Positions 20,964-27,504 of a stretch of DNA of 27,504 bases are shown here, in pieces. The first letter of the stretch is position 1; every line of letters starts with the position of its first letter. The notes under the pieces are model-generated. The model ran no database searches and was not told the origin of the DNA. It saw only the letters and a list, made by a program, of their open reading frames with translations. The translations under genes and the position numbers were made by a program. The stretch is from an uncultured Eubacteriales bacterium (GTDB lineage: Bacteria > Bacillota > Clostridia > Lachnospirales > Lachnospiraceae), in assembly GCA_900321505.1 (NCBI GenBank), contig ONWK01000237.1, forward strand, positions 1 to 27,504. Direction: 5' to 3'.

Positions 20964-22802
20964 CTACTCCTCCATCAGGCCTGCCATTTTCAGCAATGCT
21001 CTGGCATTTCTTGTGGTACAGGGGCCGTCCTTCATGGTGTAATCGAATTTAAGCTTATCGCCTTCATAATACTCTTCAAAATGGAAATTCTCCGCAGGTG
21101 TTCCGTCTTTTCCGGTCAGCGAACAGAGTTCAAAGTCATGGGTTGTAACAACAACCATGCTGTCGCCCTCCGACAGCTTGCGGATAGCTTCCTCCGCGCC
21201 CACGATACGGTCCGCCGAATTTGTTCCCTTGAATATCTCGTCTATCAGGCAGAGTGCGGGGATCTCATTATCATTCCTGATATAATCGGCCATCGCCTTG
21301 ATACGGAGTATCTCTGCATAAAATGTCGAGATACCGCCTGCAACATCATCCTGAACACGCATGGATGTAAATATCCTTCTTATTCCCGAACAGAAATACT
21401 CTGCCGTCACACCCGCGCCTATATATGACAGCACCAGGTTTACCGCCACGGTTCTCATGAATGTCGTCTTGCCGGACATGTTTGAACCGGTAATTATGGT
21501 CATGGGAGATTCAAGAGTCCCGCTGTTTGCCACCACGCTGTCAGGATCGATCAGCGGATGCAGCATTTCCCTGAACCTGATACCCTTCTCATTCTCATCA
21601 AGCTCGGGGATGGTGGTACGTCTTACGATCGAAAGAACCGCCAGGCTTCCGAGCTCCTCCAGTTCTCCGATGATATCAAAGCTTCCTGCAAAGGCTGATC
21701 CGCACTGTCTGTCCCAGCGGTAAGCCAGGAAAGCCAGGAAGAAATTCCAACCCAGGAAACCGGTCATAAGCATGCCAAGCAGAGGGTTATAATCAAGGTT
21801 CTTCAGATCAGCCAGATGAGACAGCCTTCTCTGGGCGTTCAACATTCCGTCATCTCCCGCTACCCTGTCATGGAAATCCCGGAGCATTTCCGAGCTGAAC
21901 TCCTCGTTCTTGATCGTCTGGAATACCGGATAAACCCTTCCCTTTGTCATTTCCGTCGAGAAAATGCCGCCGGTCATTGACTCCAGTTTTTCCCTGCAGC
22001 CTGCCGTTACCGCATAACCGACGATGAAGGAAACCAGCACCCAGGCAGGCTGGATAAGACCCAGAAGTATGCATGAAATAACCGCAACATTCATAGCCGG
22101 AACAAATATCATCAGAAATGCCATCCATACTGCAAATCTGATCTTCCCCGGCTTGTAGGACCTGGCCGGCCTTGCGCCCTCCTTGCCGATCCTCAGCGGA
22201 TGCTGCCTCTCATCAACAAATGCCTGACGTACTACGGATTCATAATCAAGCAGGAATTCCTTCTTTTCTGCAAGCTCACTGATCGCTTCCTGTCTCTTTT
22301 TCAGTTCCTTTACTCTTAACAGCGGCGATAATAAGGTATCTGCCAGTCTCCATTTTCCGTAGGTGGTCTGACAGATACTGATCATCTGATACAGTGATCC
22401 GGGCCCTATGAGATCCAGATCCTTTACCACATCATGCGAATAGTCGGTATCCATCTCAAGATATCTGCTTCCGTTTTCCGGGAAATCCCTCCATCCGTCC
22501 GTAAACCGTTCCGGATATGCCCGTACCGCGGTTTCCCTTGCTGCAAGCAGTCTCTGCTTCTTTTCAATACCGTCATGAAGTCTTATAAGAAAAAGAAATG
22601 CAGCAAAACCCGCTATACCTCCGATAAGGTATATGATCTTTCCGGGCCGTTCCGTAAGTCCCATATACAGCAGTATCACTGCTGCGAGAAATACGATCAG
22701 CCTGCTCCATGCAATACGGTTATAATCCTTTCCCAGCTTTTCCTTTTCTTTATCGATCCGGAGGGCCTCCTCCTGATAAAAGCTGCGTACATCCTGTTCC
22801 AT
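20964..22802 (-). CDS. MutS-family ATPase with membrane segments
   Basis: A 612-residue MutS homologue of unusual form. The C-terminus is a complete MutS ATPase: Walker A GSNMSGKTTFMR (439-450), the signature region MRVQDDVAGGISTF (481-494), Walker B LCLIDE (517-522) followed by IFKGTNSADR, and the THD switch histidine (554-556). Upstream, DLDLIGPGSLYQMISICQTTYGKWRLADTLL (128-158) is the core lever domain seen in MutS. There is no mismatch-recognition domain (no N-terminal FxE), no Smr domain as in MutS2, and instead hydrophobic helices at about 34-49, 56-73, 222-248, 250-267 and 341-360. It should therefore sit in the membrane. Function is unknown. I prefer the ATG at 22802; GAGGA lies about ten bases upstream. 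A TTG at 22841 lies inside an intergenic repeat and is less likely. Confidence 0.9.
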   Translation of the reverse strand: MEQDVRSFYQEEALRIDKEKEKLGKDYNRIAWSRLIVFLAAVILLYMGLTERPGKIIYLIGGIAGFAAFLFLIRLHDGIEKKQRLLAARETAVRAYPERFTDGWRDFPENGSRYLEMDTDYSHDVVKDLDLIGPGSLYQMISICQTTYGKWRLADTLLSPLLRVKELKKRQEAISELAEKKEFLLDYESVVRQAFVDERQHPLRIGKEGARPARSYKPGKIRFAVWMAFLMIFVPAMNVAVISCILLGLIQPAWVLVSFIVGYAVTAGCREKLESMTGGIFSTEMTKGRVYPVFQTIKNEEFSSEMLRDFHDRVAGDDGMLNAQRRLSHLADLKNLDYNPLLGMLMTGFLGWNFFLAFLAYRWDRQCGSAFAGSFDIIGELEELGSLAVLSIVRRTTIPELDENEKGIRFREMLHPLIDPDSVVANSGTLESPMTIITGSNMSGKTTFMRTVAVNLVLSYIGAGVTAEYFCSGIRRIFTSMRVQDDVAGGISTFYAEILRIKAMADYIRNDNEIPALCLIDEIFKGTNSADRIVGAEEAIRKLSEGDSMVVVTTHDFELCSLTGKDGTPAENFHFEEYYEGDKLKFDYTMKDGPCTTRNARALLKMAGLMEE

Positions 22803-22835
22803 TCTATCATGATCCTCACATTTTTTTGATGTCGT

Positions 22836-22854
22836 GGTCAAAAGGTATTTTGCC
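22836..22854. repeat. Intergenic element, copy 2 (shared with 2550-2568)
   Basis: These 19 bases differ from the copy at 2550-2568 at one position. This copy sits 34 bases upstream of the chosen start of the MutS-like gene, in the intergenic space shared with the divergent small gene. Confidence 0.4.
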
Positions 22855-22921
22855 GTGTAAAAATGCCTGCACCGTCACAGAGAACAGTATACCCGAAACG
22901 GATTTCTTTTTCTACCTTTTC

Positions 22922-22950
22922 TTGCTTTTTTATAAGTCATAGCGTATAAT
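22922..22950 (+). promoter_or_regulatory. Strong sigma-A promoter of the LEA-like gene
   Basis: TTGCTT at 22922-22927 and TATAAT at 22945-22950 have the ideal 17-base spacer, and an AT-rich tract lies upstream. Transcription should begin near 22957, giving a leader of about 36 bases that ends in AGGAGG (22981-22986), six bases before the ATG. Promoter and ribosome binding site are both near consensus. Confidence 0.8.
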
Positions 22951-22992
22951 ATTTTCATAATTGCTCTCAGAGAGAGAAAGAGGAGGTAGCCC

Positions 22993-23424
22993 ATGGGTAT
23001 TGTTAGTGGAGTTTTAAAGGCAGGCGTTGTTGCAGCCGCTGCGTATGGTGTTTATTCCCTGTTCAAGGATGAGATCAAGGAGACGTCCACATATCAGCAG
23101 CTCAACGAAAAGTATGATGTGGATAACAAGGTTGAAAGTGCTACCGAAAAGGTTAAAGGCACTGTAAAGGATACCGCAAAGACGGTTTCCAGCGCAGCAA
23201 AGACCGCAAAGGAAAAGGCTGTGGAAACATGGAACAAGATGGCCCCCGATAAGGGATCAGATGCTGAAGAAGCTGTTGAAGATGCAGCTGAGGAAGTTAA
23301 GGACGCCGTTGAAGAAACAGCCGAAGAAGTAAAGGAAGCGGTTGAAGAGTCGACCGAGGCAGCTGCTGATGCGGCAAATTACCAGGAAGTTGCCGATGCT
23401 GTAAATAATATCGTAGTTGAATAA
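22993..23424 (+). CDS. Small membrane-anchored protein with 11-residue amphipathic repeats (LEA/YtxH-like)
   Basis: A 143-residue protein. Residues 2-24 form a hydrophobic Gly/Ala-rich helix (GIVSGVLKAGVVAAAAYGVYSLF), a possible membrane anchor of the kind seen in YtxH proteins. Then come 11-residue repeats with periodic Val/Ala and charged residues: three in about 46-78 (rich in Lys and Thr) and three in 94-126 (A-V-E-[DE]-x-[AT]-E-E-[VA]-[KA]-[DE]-like, very acidic). The pattern matches LEA group-3 and apolipoprotein-type helices that fold on membranes or on drying. The last three repeats are also visible in the DNA as 33-base units (23272-23304, 23305-23337, 23338-23370). The strong promoter and ribosome binding site suggest an abundant protein, perhaps for envelope stress; that is inference. 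Confidence 0.85.
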   Translation: MGIVSGVLKAGVVAAAAYGVYSLFKDEIKETSTYQQLNEKYDVDNKVESATEKVKGTVKDTAKTVSSAAKTAKEKAVETWNKMAPDKGSDAEEAVEDAAEEVKDAVEETAEEVKEAVEESTEAAADAANYQEVADAVNNIVVE

Positions 23425-23436
23425 ACGACATCGATC

Positions 23437-23473
23437 AAAAAAGATCCTTCGTGTTATGCGAAGGATCTTTTTT
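23437..23473. terminator. Bidirectional terminator between convergent genes
   Basis: A perfect 15-bp stem, AAAAAAGATCCTTCG at 23437-23451 and CGAAGGATCTTTTTT at 23459-23473, has a 7-base loop. A-runs and T-runs on both sides let it serve both the plus-strand LEA-like gene and the minus-strand gene ending at 23488. Confidence 0.92.
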
Positions 23474-23487
23474 GGTGCCTGCAGAGA

Positions 23488-24561
23488 TCAGTACAGCTCA
23501 TCTCTGTCAAACTGTTCATATAATTCTTTTTCGGCATCCAGAACCGCTTCCCGGTTTCTTTCCTCTGCCATGACGGTTTCAAGCTCTGCCTCCTCCTGCA
23601 GTCTTTCCTGTTCCGAAAGCTCTTCATACTCCAGCAGCGGCTCTCCGCGCATATAGTAGATCACATCATTTATGATCCCTTCATCAAAGAAATCCGCTTC
23701 AAAATAAAGATCGTCCGCATTCGAAGCCGTAAGCCTGTATACATATATCGGCCGGCCGACACCTCTTCTTCTTTTTTCCACATGCTTGGACAGATAACGG
23801 ATATCATCGATCCTCACCACATCTATCTTTGTCAGATATGACACGATAAGGAAATTCTCAGTCACTATCACATTATCCTGATGGAGCTTGAGCTTTTTGG
23901 CCATCTCGCGGTCAAGCTTCCGTATATACCTGCCCTTATTACCGTAACGTTTAAGACATCCTGCTTCGAAATTCAGCACCGGGAACGCGGTAGCCAGTAT
24001 CACATATACCACCAGTATGCCGAGCATCAGGGAAAGAACGATCATCGATATCCTGAGTATACGGATACGTACCAAGGGATAAGCTGTCTCATCAAAGATA
24101 TAGACAGTTCCCAGACCTGAAAGCTCTTCAGCCCGTATTCCCAACGCGTCCGCATATTCACTCAGAATATAACCCGCAGTCACATCATCCTTGATCAGTC
24201 TTACTTTATATGTATCCGAATCCGTCTCTCCAGCCCTGAGCCGGTTGGCACTGCTTTTCTTCAGAAGTACCAGCTCCATGACATTGTTCTTTATTCTGTA
24301 GAAATATTCTCCCGCTTCCTGATCACCTACAAAATACGAAAAACCCGTTGCGATAAGGCCGTCAAGCCTGACCTCCACATTACGCTGTTCTGACAGGAAA
24401 TATTCCTTTGCATAGGAGCTGTCTTCCATCTCCACAGTCTGGAAATGCTCAAGCCTCGACACCTGTCCGAGCAAAAGCAATAATCCCGCAAGTACCAGGA
24501 CGCCCTGAAGGGTCAGCAATAAAAGATTTTTTTGCAGCAGTCTCCGAAAGCCATGTTGCAT
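23488..24561 (-). CDS. Two-TM membrane protein of unknown function
   Basis: A 357-residue protein I do not recognise with certainty. A short basic N-terminus is followed by a membrane helix (about 12-32), an outside domain of about 130 residues (35-165), a second helix (about 170-194) and a cytoplasmic part. The cytoplasmic part (about 225-305) has alternating strands: DNVIVTENFLIVSYL, VVRIDDIRYLSKHVEKRRR and YVYRLTAS. This resembles bacterial PH-like domains, where a signal of the type 'strand–VxxIDDIxYL' is common. The last 50 residues are a charged, Glu/Arg-rich helix (ELSEQERLQEEAELET…), probably a coiled coil. GAGG lies eight bases before the ATG. It follows the MFS gene by 41 bases, with only a weak 6-bp hairpin between them, so both may be on one transcript. 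Confidence 0.8.
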   Translation of the reverse strand: MQHGFRRLLQKNLLLLTLQGVLVLAGLLLLLGQVSRLEHFQTVEMEDSSYAKEYFLSEQRNVEVRLDGLIATGFSYFVGDQEAGEYFYRIKNNVMELVLLKKSSANRLRAGETDSDTYKVRLIKDDVTAGYILSEYADALGIRAEELSGLGTVYIFDETAYPLVRIRILRISMIVLSLMLGILVVYVILATAFPVLNFEAGCLKRYGNKGRYIRKLDREMAKKLKLHQDNVIVTENFLIVSYLTKIDVVRIDDIRYLSKHVEKRRRGVGRPIYVYRLTASNADDLYFEADFFDEGIINDVIYYMRGEPLLEYEELSEQERLQEEAELETVMAEERNREAVLDAEKELYEQFDRDELY

Positions 24562-24579
24562 TAAAAACGCCTCATTTCT

Positions 24580-24601
24580 CCGGCATCATACCTGCTGCCG
24601 G
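24580..24601 (-). repeat. Short hairpin between the MFS gene and the two-TM gene
   Basis: CCGGCA at 24580-24585 pairs with TGCCGG at 24596-24601 (6 bp, 10-base loop). No T-run directly follows on the minus strand, so it is at best a weak or partial terminator within the spacer. Confidence 0.3.
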
Positions 24602-24602
24602 A

Positions 24603-25970
24603 TTAGTTTTTTGCAGCCTTCTTCGCAGCCTTTGCCTGAAGTGCCTTCTCCGTCGGACGGACAAGGAAGAAGCAAAGCAGAAGGGCTACTACATACAAAG
24701 CGAGCGTAAAGTACAGAACGTTCTGATAACCATCCGGATTAACTTCCGCCGTATGTGTTACGCCATCCTCAATATACTCAATGGTTTTTTTCGTTCCGGT
24801 ATGAGATACGATAAACGATGCCACCTGGTTTCCGGTAAGACCGGCAAAAGCCCACGCAGAAAGGGTGATACCGTGGATCGCTGAAATGGATCCCATACCA
24901 TAATGATCGGAAAGAAGCGTAGGAACATTTGAGAAACCTCCGCCGTACCCTGCATTTACCACCATGATAAGCGAGATCACTATGATAATAAGCAGTGTAT
25001 TTCCTTCACCGTTCTTTATACCCTGAGTGATCATTACCAGTCCTGTAAAGGCGATGGACAGGATAAAGATCAGCTTGTAAATGGTGTTGCGGTCCTTCAT
25101 GGTATCTGCCCATGCGGAGAAGCCGAGACGTCCGCCGGCATTGAAGATAGCCGAGAAGGTTGAAATAATTCCTGCGGAAGCTGCAAGTCCGATGCACTTT
25201 ACGATCATCTTCTCCTGGGAGATAAGCGCAAGACCGCAGGTGATATTGATATAGAACATTAACCAGATACCGATATAGTTTCCGATGGGTTTTGTTTTCA
25301 GAACAGCAAGAATACTCGGCTTCTCACCCTTGCCCTGGGGCTCATGCCATCCGGCAGGCTTTGCGAGAAGCAGATGTCCTACAAACATCATTACAAAGTA
25401 AACACCTGCAAGGATCCAGAACATCTTGTAGATGCCGACACTCTTCTGGAGTGATTCCATGATCGGGCTGGCAATGGCCTTTGCAGCACCGAAGCCTGCA
25501 ACCGCGAGACCGGTAGCAAGACCCTTCCTGTCCTTGAACCAGAGCATAAGTGTCTTAACAGGGGAGAGATATCCGGTACCGAGACCTATACCCATGATAA
25601 AGCCATAGCTCACATAAATACCTACAAGTGCAAGTGTACTGCCCTTATGCTCTCCGCCGTAATAGATAAAGTATCCTGTCAGCGCCATACCTGCTGAAAA
25701 GCAGATAGTCGCGATCAGAGATGATTTGTGTATATCCTTTTCTACGAAATTACCAAGGAAAGCCGCAGACATTCCAAGGAAGAAAATGGCAAAGCTGAAT
25801 GCCCATTCCACTGCGCCCTTTGAAAAACCGATATGTTCGGAAATACTCTGACTGAACAGTGACCAGCAGTATACCGTACCAATACTGCAATGCAGTAACA
25901 ACGCCGGAATAGCGGCACGAACCCATTTGTTTGCGCGCCAGCCAGTCGGCTGTTTCATCTCTTCACCCAT
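24603..25970 (-). CDS. OFA-family MFS transporter (oxalate/formate antiporter-like)
   Basis: A 455-residue, 12-helix major facilitator. The first helix, with LLLHCSIGTVYCWSLFSQ (about 24-41), is typical of the OFA family, whose best-known member is the oxalate:formate exchanger OxlT. Other members carry different monocarboxylates, so the substrate cannot be stated. GGRLGFSAWADTMKDRNT in the middle matches the loop 8-9 MFS motif, and YGFIMGIGLGTGYLSP near the fourth helix is also family-like. A loop of about 20 polar residues precedes the last helix, and the C-terminus is a basic Ala/Lys tail. The ATG at 25970 has AAGGAG seven bases upstream; earlier in-frame starts lack this. It has its own promoter at 26027-26055. 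Confidence 0.93.
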   Translation of the reverse strand: MGEEMKQPTGWRANKWVRAAIPALLLHCSIGTVYCWSLFSQSISEHIGFSKGAVEWAFSFAIFFLGMSAAFLGNFVEKDIHKSSLIATICFSAGMALTGYFIYYGGEHKGSTLALVGIYVSYGFIMGIGLGTGYLSPVKTLMLWFKDRKGLATGLAVAGFGAAKAIASPIMESLQKSVGIYKMFWILAGVYFVMMFVGHLLLAKPAGWHEPQGKGEKPSILAVLKTKPIGNYIGIWLMFYINITCGLALISQEKMIVKCIGLAASAGIISTFSAIFNAGGRLGFSAWADTMKDRNTIYKLIFILSIAFTGLVMITQGIKNGEGNTLLIIIVISLIMVVNAGYGGGFSNVPTLLSDHYGMGSISAIHGITLSAWAFAGLTGNQVASFIVSHTGTKKTIEYIEDGVTHTAEVNPDGYQNVLYFTLALYVVALLLCFFLVRPTEKALQAKAAKKAAKN

Positions 25971-26026
25971 TTTTACTCTCCTTATCATGCTAAAATATCA
26001 GGCTCTCCGAAAAAACCCGAAAAGAG

Positions 26027-26055
26027 ATTATACTTTATTTGATCAAAGAATTCAA
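26027..26055 (-). promoter_or_regulatory. Promoter of the MFS transporter gene
   Basis: On the minus strand TTGAAT (26050-26055) and TATAAT (26027-26032) are separated by 17 bases. It lies just beyond the end of the AI-2E-family gene and gives a leader of about 50 bases. Confidence 0.75.
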
Positions 26056-26063
26056 GCGCGAGA

Positions 26064-27362
26064 TCATTTATCTGCGTCCTTTTTTGCTTCTTCCTTTTTT
26101 GCCTCTTCAATCTTCTCTTTTTCTTTCCGCTCTTCTTTTTCCAGTTTCTTTATCTCACGCATTTCATTTTTTTCTCTGGTCTTTTCATCCTGGACCATCT
26201 GAGCTTTATAACTCTCCGCTTCCGGGGTCTCATCATCACCGTCGGAGATCCCGCGTTTTTTCTCCAGCCTGGAAAGAACATAATCATGATAGACGAAGTC
26301 CATGATAGCAGCAAGCGGGATGGAAAGAAGCACGCCGAGGATGCCGAACATACGGCCTCCCACGATAATGAACACCAGTATCATAACACTGGATACACCC
26401 ATGGATTCGCCGAAGAGCTTGCGTTTAAGGATGTATCCGTCCACGGTCTGAAGCACCAGCGTAAAGATGATGAATATAAGTGCATAAAGAGGATTAACAA
26501 GAAGAAGTATGAATCCGCCTATTACCGCTCCCACAAGAGGTCCGAAGGTCGGTGCGAGATTCGTCACACCTACAACTACCGAAATAAGAACGGCATACGG
26601 CATCTGCATGATCGCCATAAAAATACCGTTTACTATGCCGACTATGATGCCGTCCACCACATCACAGGCAACATACCTGGTCATAATGCGGTTGCAGCGG
26701 CTGAAGAATGAAAGTGTCCCCCTGTATTTTCTGTCCGGAAGAGATGCCCGCATGAAACGCTTTACTCCTGCCAGCATAAAATATTTGCCGAACAGGAAAT
26801 ATATTCCAAGGATCAGTCCGAGAACAAATGTTAACAGGCTGCTTCCGAAGGACAGGCCCTTACTCAGCAGGACCTCCTTGTTATCACTGATCCATTTGAC
26901 CACATTTGTAAGCATGTCATCCAGCCAGTTATTCATTTTTTCCGCATCGATAGGAAGCTTCGTGCTCAGATTGTGGATAAAGCCTTTGAGTGATTTTGAA
27001 TAACCGTCCAGATTATCCACAAACTGCGAGATGCTTTCCACAAGCTGAGGTATAAGATATACCATAAGGGTTATGACAAGGATAAGTATCAGCACAAGCG
27101 CAAGGATAACCGCAAGCATTCTTCTGAGCTGCCATTTATTAATCCTTCCGAAGAGATGATGTTCAAACAGCCTTACCAGCGGATCGATTACATAGGCTAC
27201 CGCAGCACCGATGATAACCGGCGTAATAAAACGGAATATCGCGCCTATGATGCCGAACAAGAACCCCAGGTGTTCAAGCAAAACAAAAAGAATGACACCG
27301 CAGCATATCGCAAGTGCATTCTCTACCCATCTGTGCTTTAACCACTCTTTTTTGAATTTCAT
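26064..27362 (-). CDS. AI-2E family transporter (PerM/YtvI-type permease)
   Basis: A 432-residue membrane protein of the AI-2E transporter family. The fold is read from paired N-terminal helices (about 13-33 and 37-60), a third near 80-105, then a long extracellular segment with amphipathic helices (about 105-180), and a block of four to five helices ending near 345. PYAVLISVVVGVTNLAPTFGPLVGAVIG is the family's most typical stretch, with LAPTFGP in place of the usual IP-x-x-GP. Despite the name, members carry varied substrates, including sodium/proton exchange in some, so the cargo is unknown. The C-terminus, from about 365, is a highly charged Lys/Glu coiled coil (KKLEKEERKEKEKIEEAKKEEAKK). 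I chose the ATG at 27362 over an earlier in-frame start because GGGGCAGAGGA lies upstream. Confidence 0.93.
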   Translation of the reverse strand: MKFKKEWLKHRWVENALAICCGVILFVLLEHLGFLFGIIGAIFRFITPVIIGAAVAYVIDPLVRLFEHHLFGRINKWQLRRMLAVILALVLILILVITLMVYLIPQLVESISQFVDNLDGYSKSLKGFIHNLSTKLPIDAEKMNNWLDDMLTNVVKWISDNKEVLLSKGLSFGSSLLTFVLGLILGIYFLFGKYFMLAGVKRFMRASLPDRKYRGTLSFFSRCNRIMTRYVACDVVDGIIVGIVNGIFMAIMQMPYAVLISVVVGVTNLAPTFGPLVGAVIGGFILLLVNPLYALIFIIFTLVLQTVDGYILKRKLFGESMGVSSVMILVFIIVGGRMFGILGVLLSIPLAAIMDFVYHDYVLSRLEKKRGISDGDDETPEAESYKAQMVQDEKTREKNEMREIKKLEKEERKEKEKIEEAKKEEAKKDADK

Positions 27363-27403
27363 ATCCTCTGCCCCTGTTTTATGATTCCTTTTACCGACTT
27401 TTG

Positions 27404-27412
27404 ATTTTATCA
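27404..27412 (-). promoter_or_regulatory. Possible extended -10 promoter for the AI-2E-family gene
   Basis: On the minus strand TG-A-TAAAAT reads at 27404-27412, an extended -10 element about 42 bases before the start codon. A -35 box is weak (TGTTAA 17 bases upstream). Confidence 0.4.
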
Positions 27413-27458
27413 CAATCAACGCAGAATTAACAGACCATTTTGTAAAAGAATCACAAAG

Positions 27459-27480
27459 GGGACGGCCATACAGCCGTCCC
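27459..27480 (-). terminator. Hairpin upstream of the AI-2E-family gene, likely terminator of the next gene
   Basis: A perfect 8-bp stem, GGGACGGC at 27459-27466 and GCCGTCCC at 27473-27480, has a 6-base loop and is followed on the minus strand by CTTTGTGATTCTTTT. Confidence 0.6.
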
Positions 27481-27488
27481 TGATAGTA

Positions 27489-27504
27489 TTACTGTGGCTT
27501 TACC
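27489..27504 (-). CDS. Possible last codons of a further minus-strand gene
   Basis: The frame G…V-K-P-Q-stop (TAA at 27489-27491) ends eight bases before the terminator hairpin, the expected place for a gene end. Only four codons are inside the window, so this is only a suggestion. Confidence 0.25.

Noticed and set aside
7967..22802. A complete contractile injection or secretion system including the 905- and 698-residue proteins
   Set aside because: No sheath, tube, baseplate, spike or AAA+ recycling gene is in the window; the idea is kept only as a hypothesis to test by co-occurrence.
22803..22841. MutS-like gene start at TTG 22841
   Set aside because: The codon lies inside the intergenic element shared with 2550-2568, and no ribosome site precedes it.

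Overview
The window reads as chromosomal core sequence from a Gram-positive anaerobe of the Clostridia, most likely Lachnospiraceae. The reasons are a small DUF6465-type protein, the cluster hprK – ROK glucokinase – murB – rapZ – whiA – HPr-like gene, clostridial-type Shine-Dalgarno sites (AGGAGG, AAGGAG) before almost every gene, AT-rich promoters with TATAAT/TAAAAT boxes, and many OFA/AI-2E/YqeG-type Firmicutes genes. I see no tRNA, rRNA, CRISPR array, transposase or phage gene. Most genes are on the minus strand; only a CYTH protein, uvrC-yqeG and a small LEA-like gene are on the plus strand.

Layout: (1) 1-490: the first codons of a hisH-like gene, a structured leader, and a DUF6465 gene. 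(2) 488-2479: murF with an upstream DJ-1/PfpI gene. (3) 2638-3123: CYTH phosphatase, converging on (4) 3145-7840: a riboflavin operon ribD-ribE-ribBA-ribH followed by a DUF1189 membrane protein. No FMN riboswitch precedes it, and RibD carries an unusual acidic tail. (5) 7967-10684: a 905-residue Sel1/TPR-type protein with its own promoter and terminator. (6) 10824-15909: two minus-strand transcription units, hprK-glcK (ended by a strong terminator) and murB-rapZ-whiA-HPr-like. The HPr-like protein has Glu at position 15 where HPr has its phosphorylated His, but keeps Ser46, the HprK target, so it looks like a Crh-type regulator. (7) 16018-18414: uvrC (apparently leaderless) and yqeG, then two terminator hairpins and a cluster of palindromes. 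(8) 18723-22802: a 698-residue protein of unknown function and a membrane-anchored MutS-like ATPase. (9) 22993-23424: a small protein with 11-residue amphipathic repeats behind a strong promoter. (10) 23488-27362: an unknown two-TM protein, an OFA-family MFS transporter and an AI-2E-family permease, then possibly the last codons of another gene at the window edge.

How it fits together: cell-wall precursor synthesis (murF, murB), carbon-catabolite signalling (hprK, Crh-like HPr, glucokinase, rapZ, whiA), flavin synthesis and DNA repair are standard housekeeping. The less ordinary parts are the two large proteins without a clear family, the MutS homologue with membrane segments, the Glu15 HPr, the LEA-like protein, and several intergenic elements that look like repeats or RNA structures. 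All assignments rest on reading motifs by eye; no database search was run.
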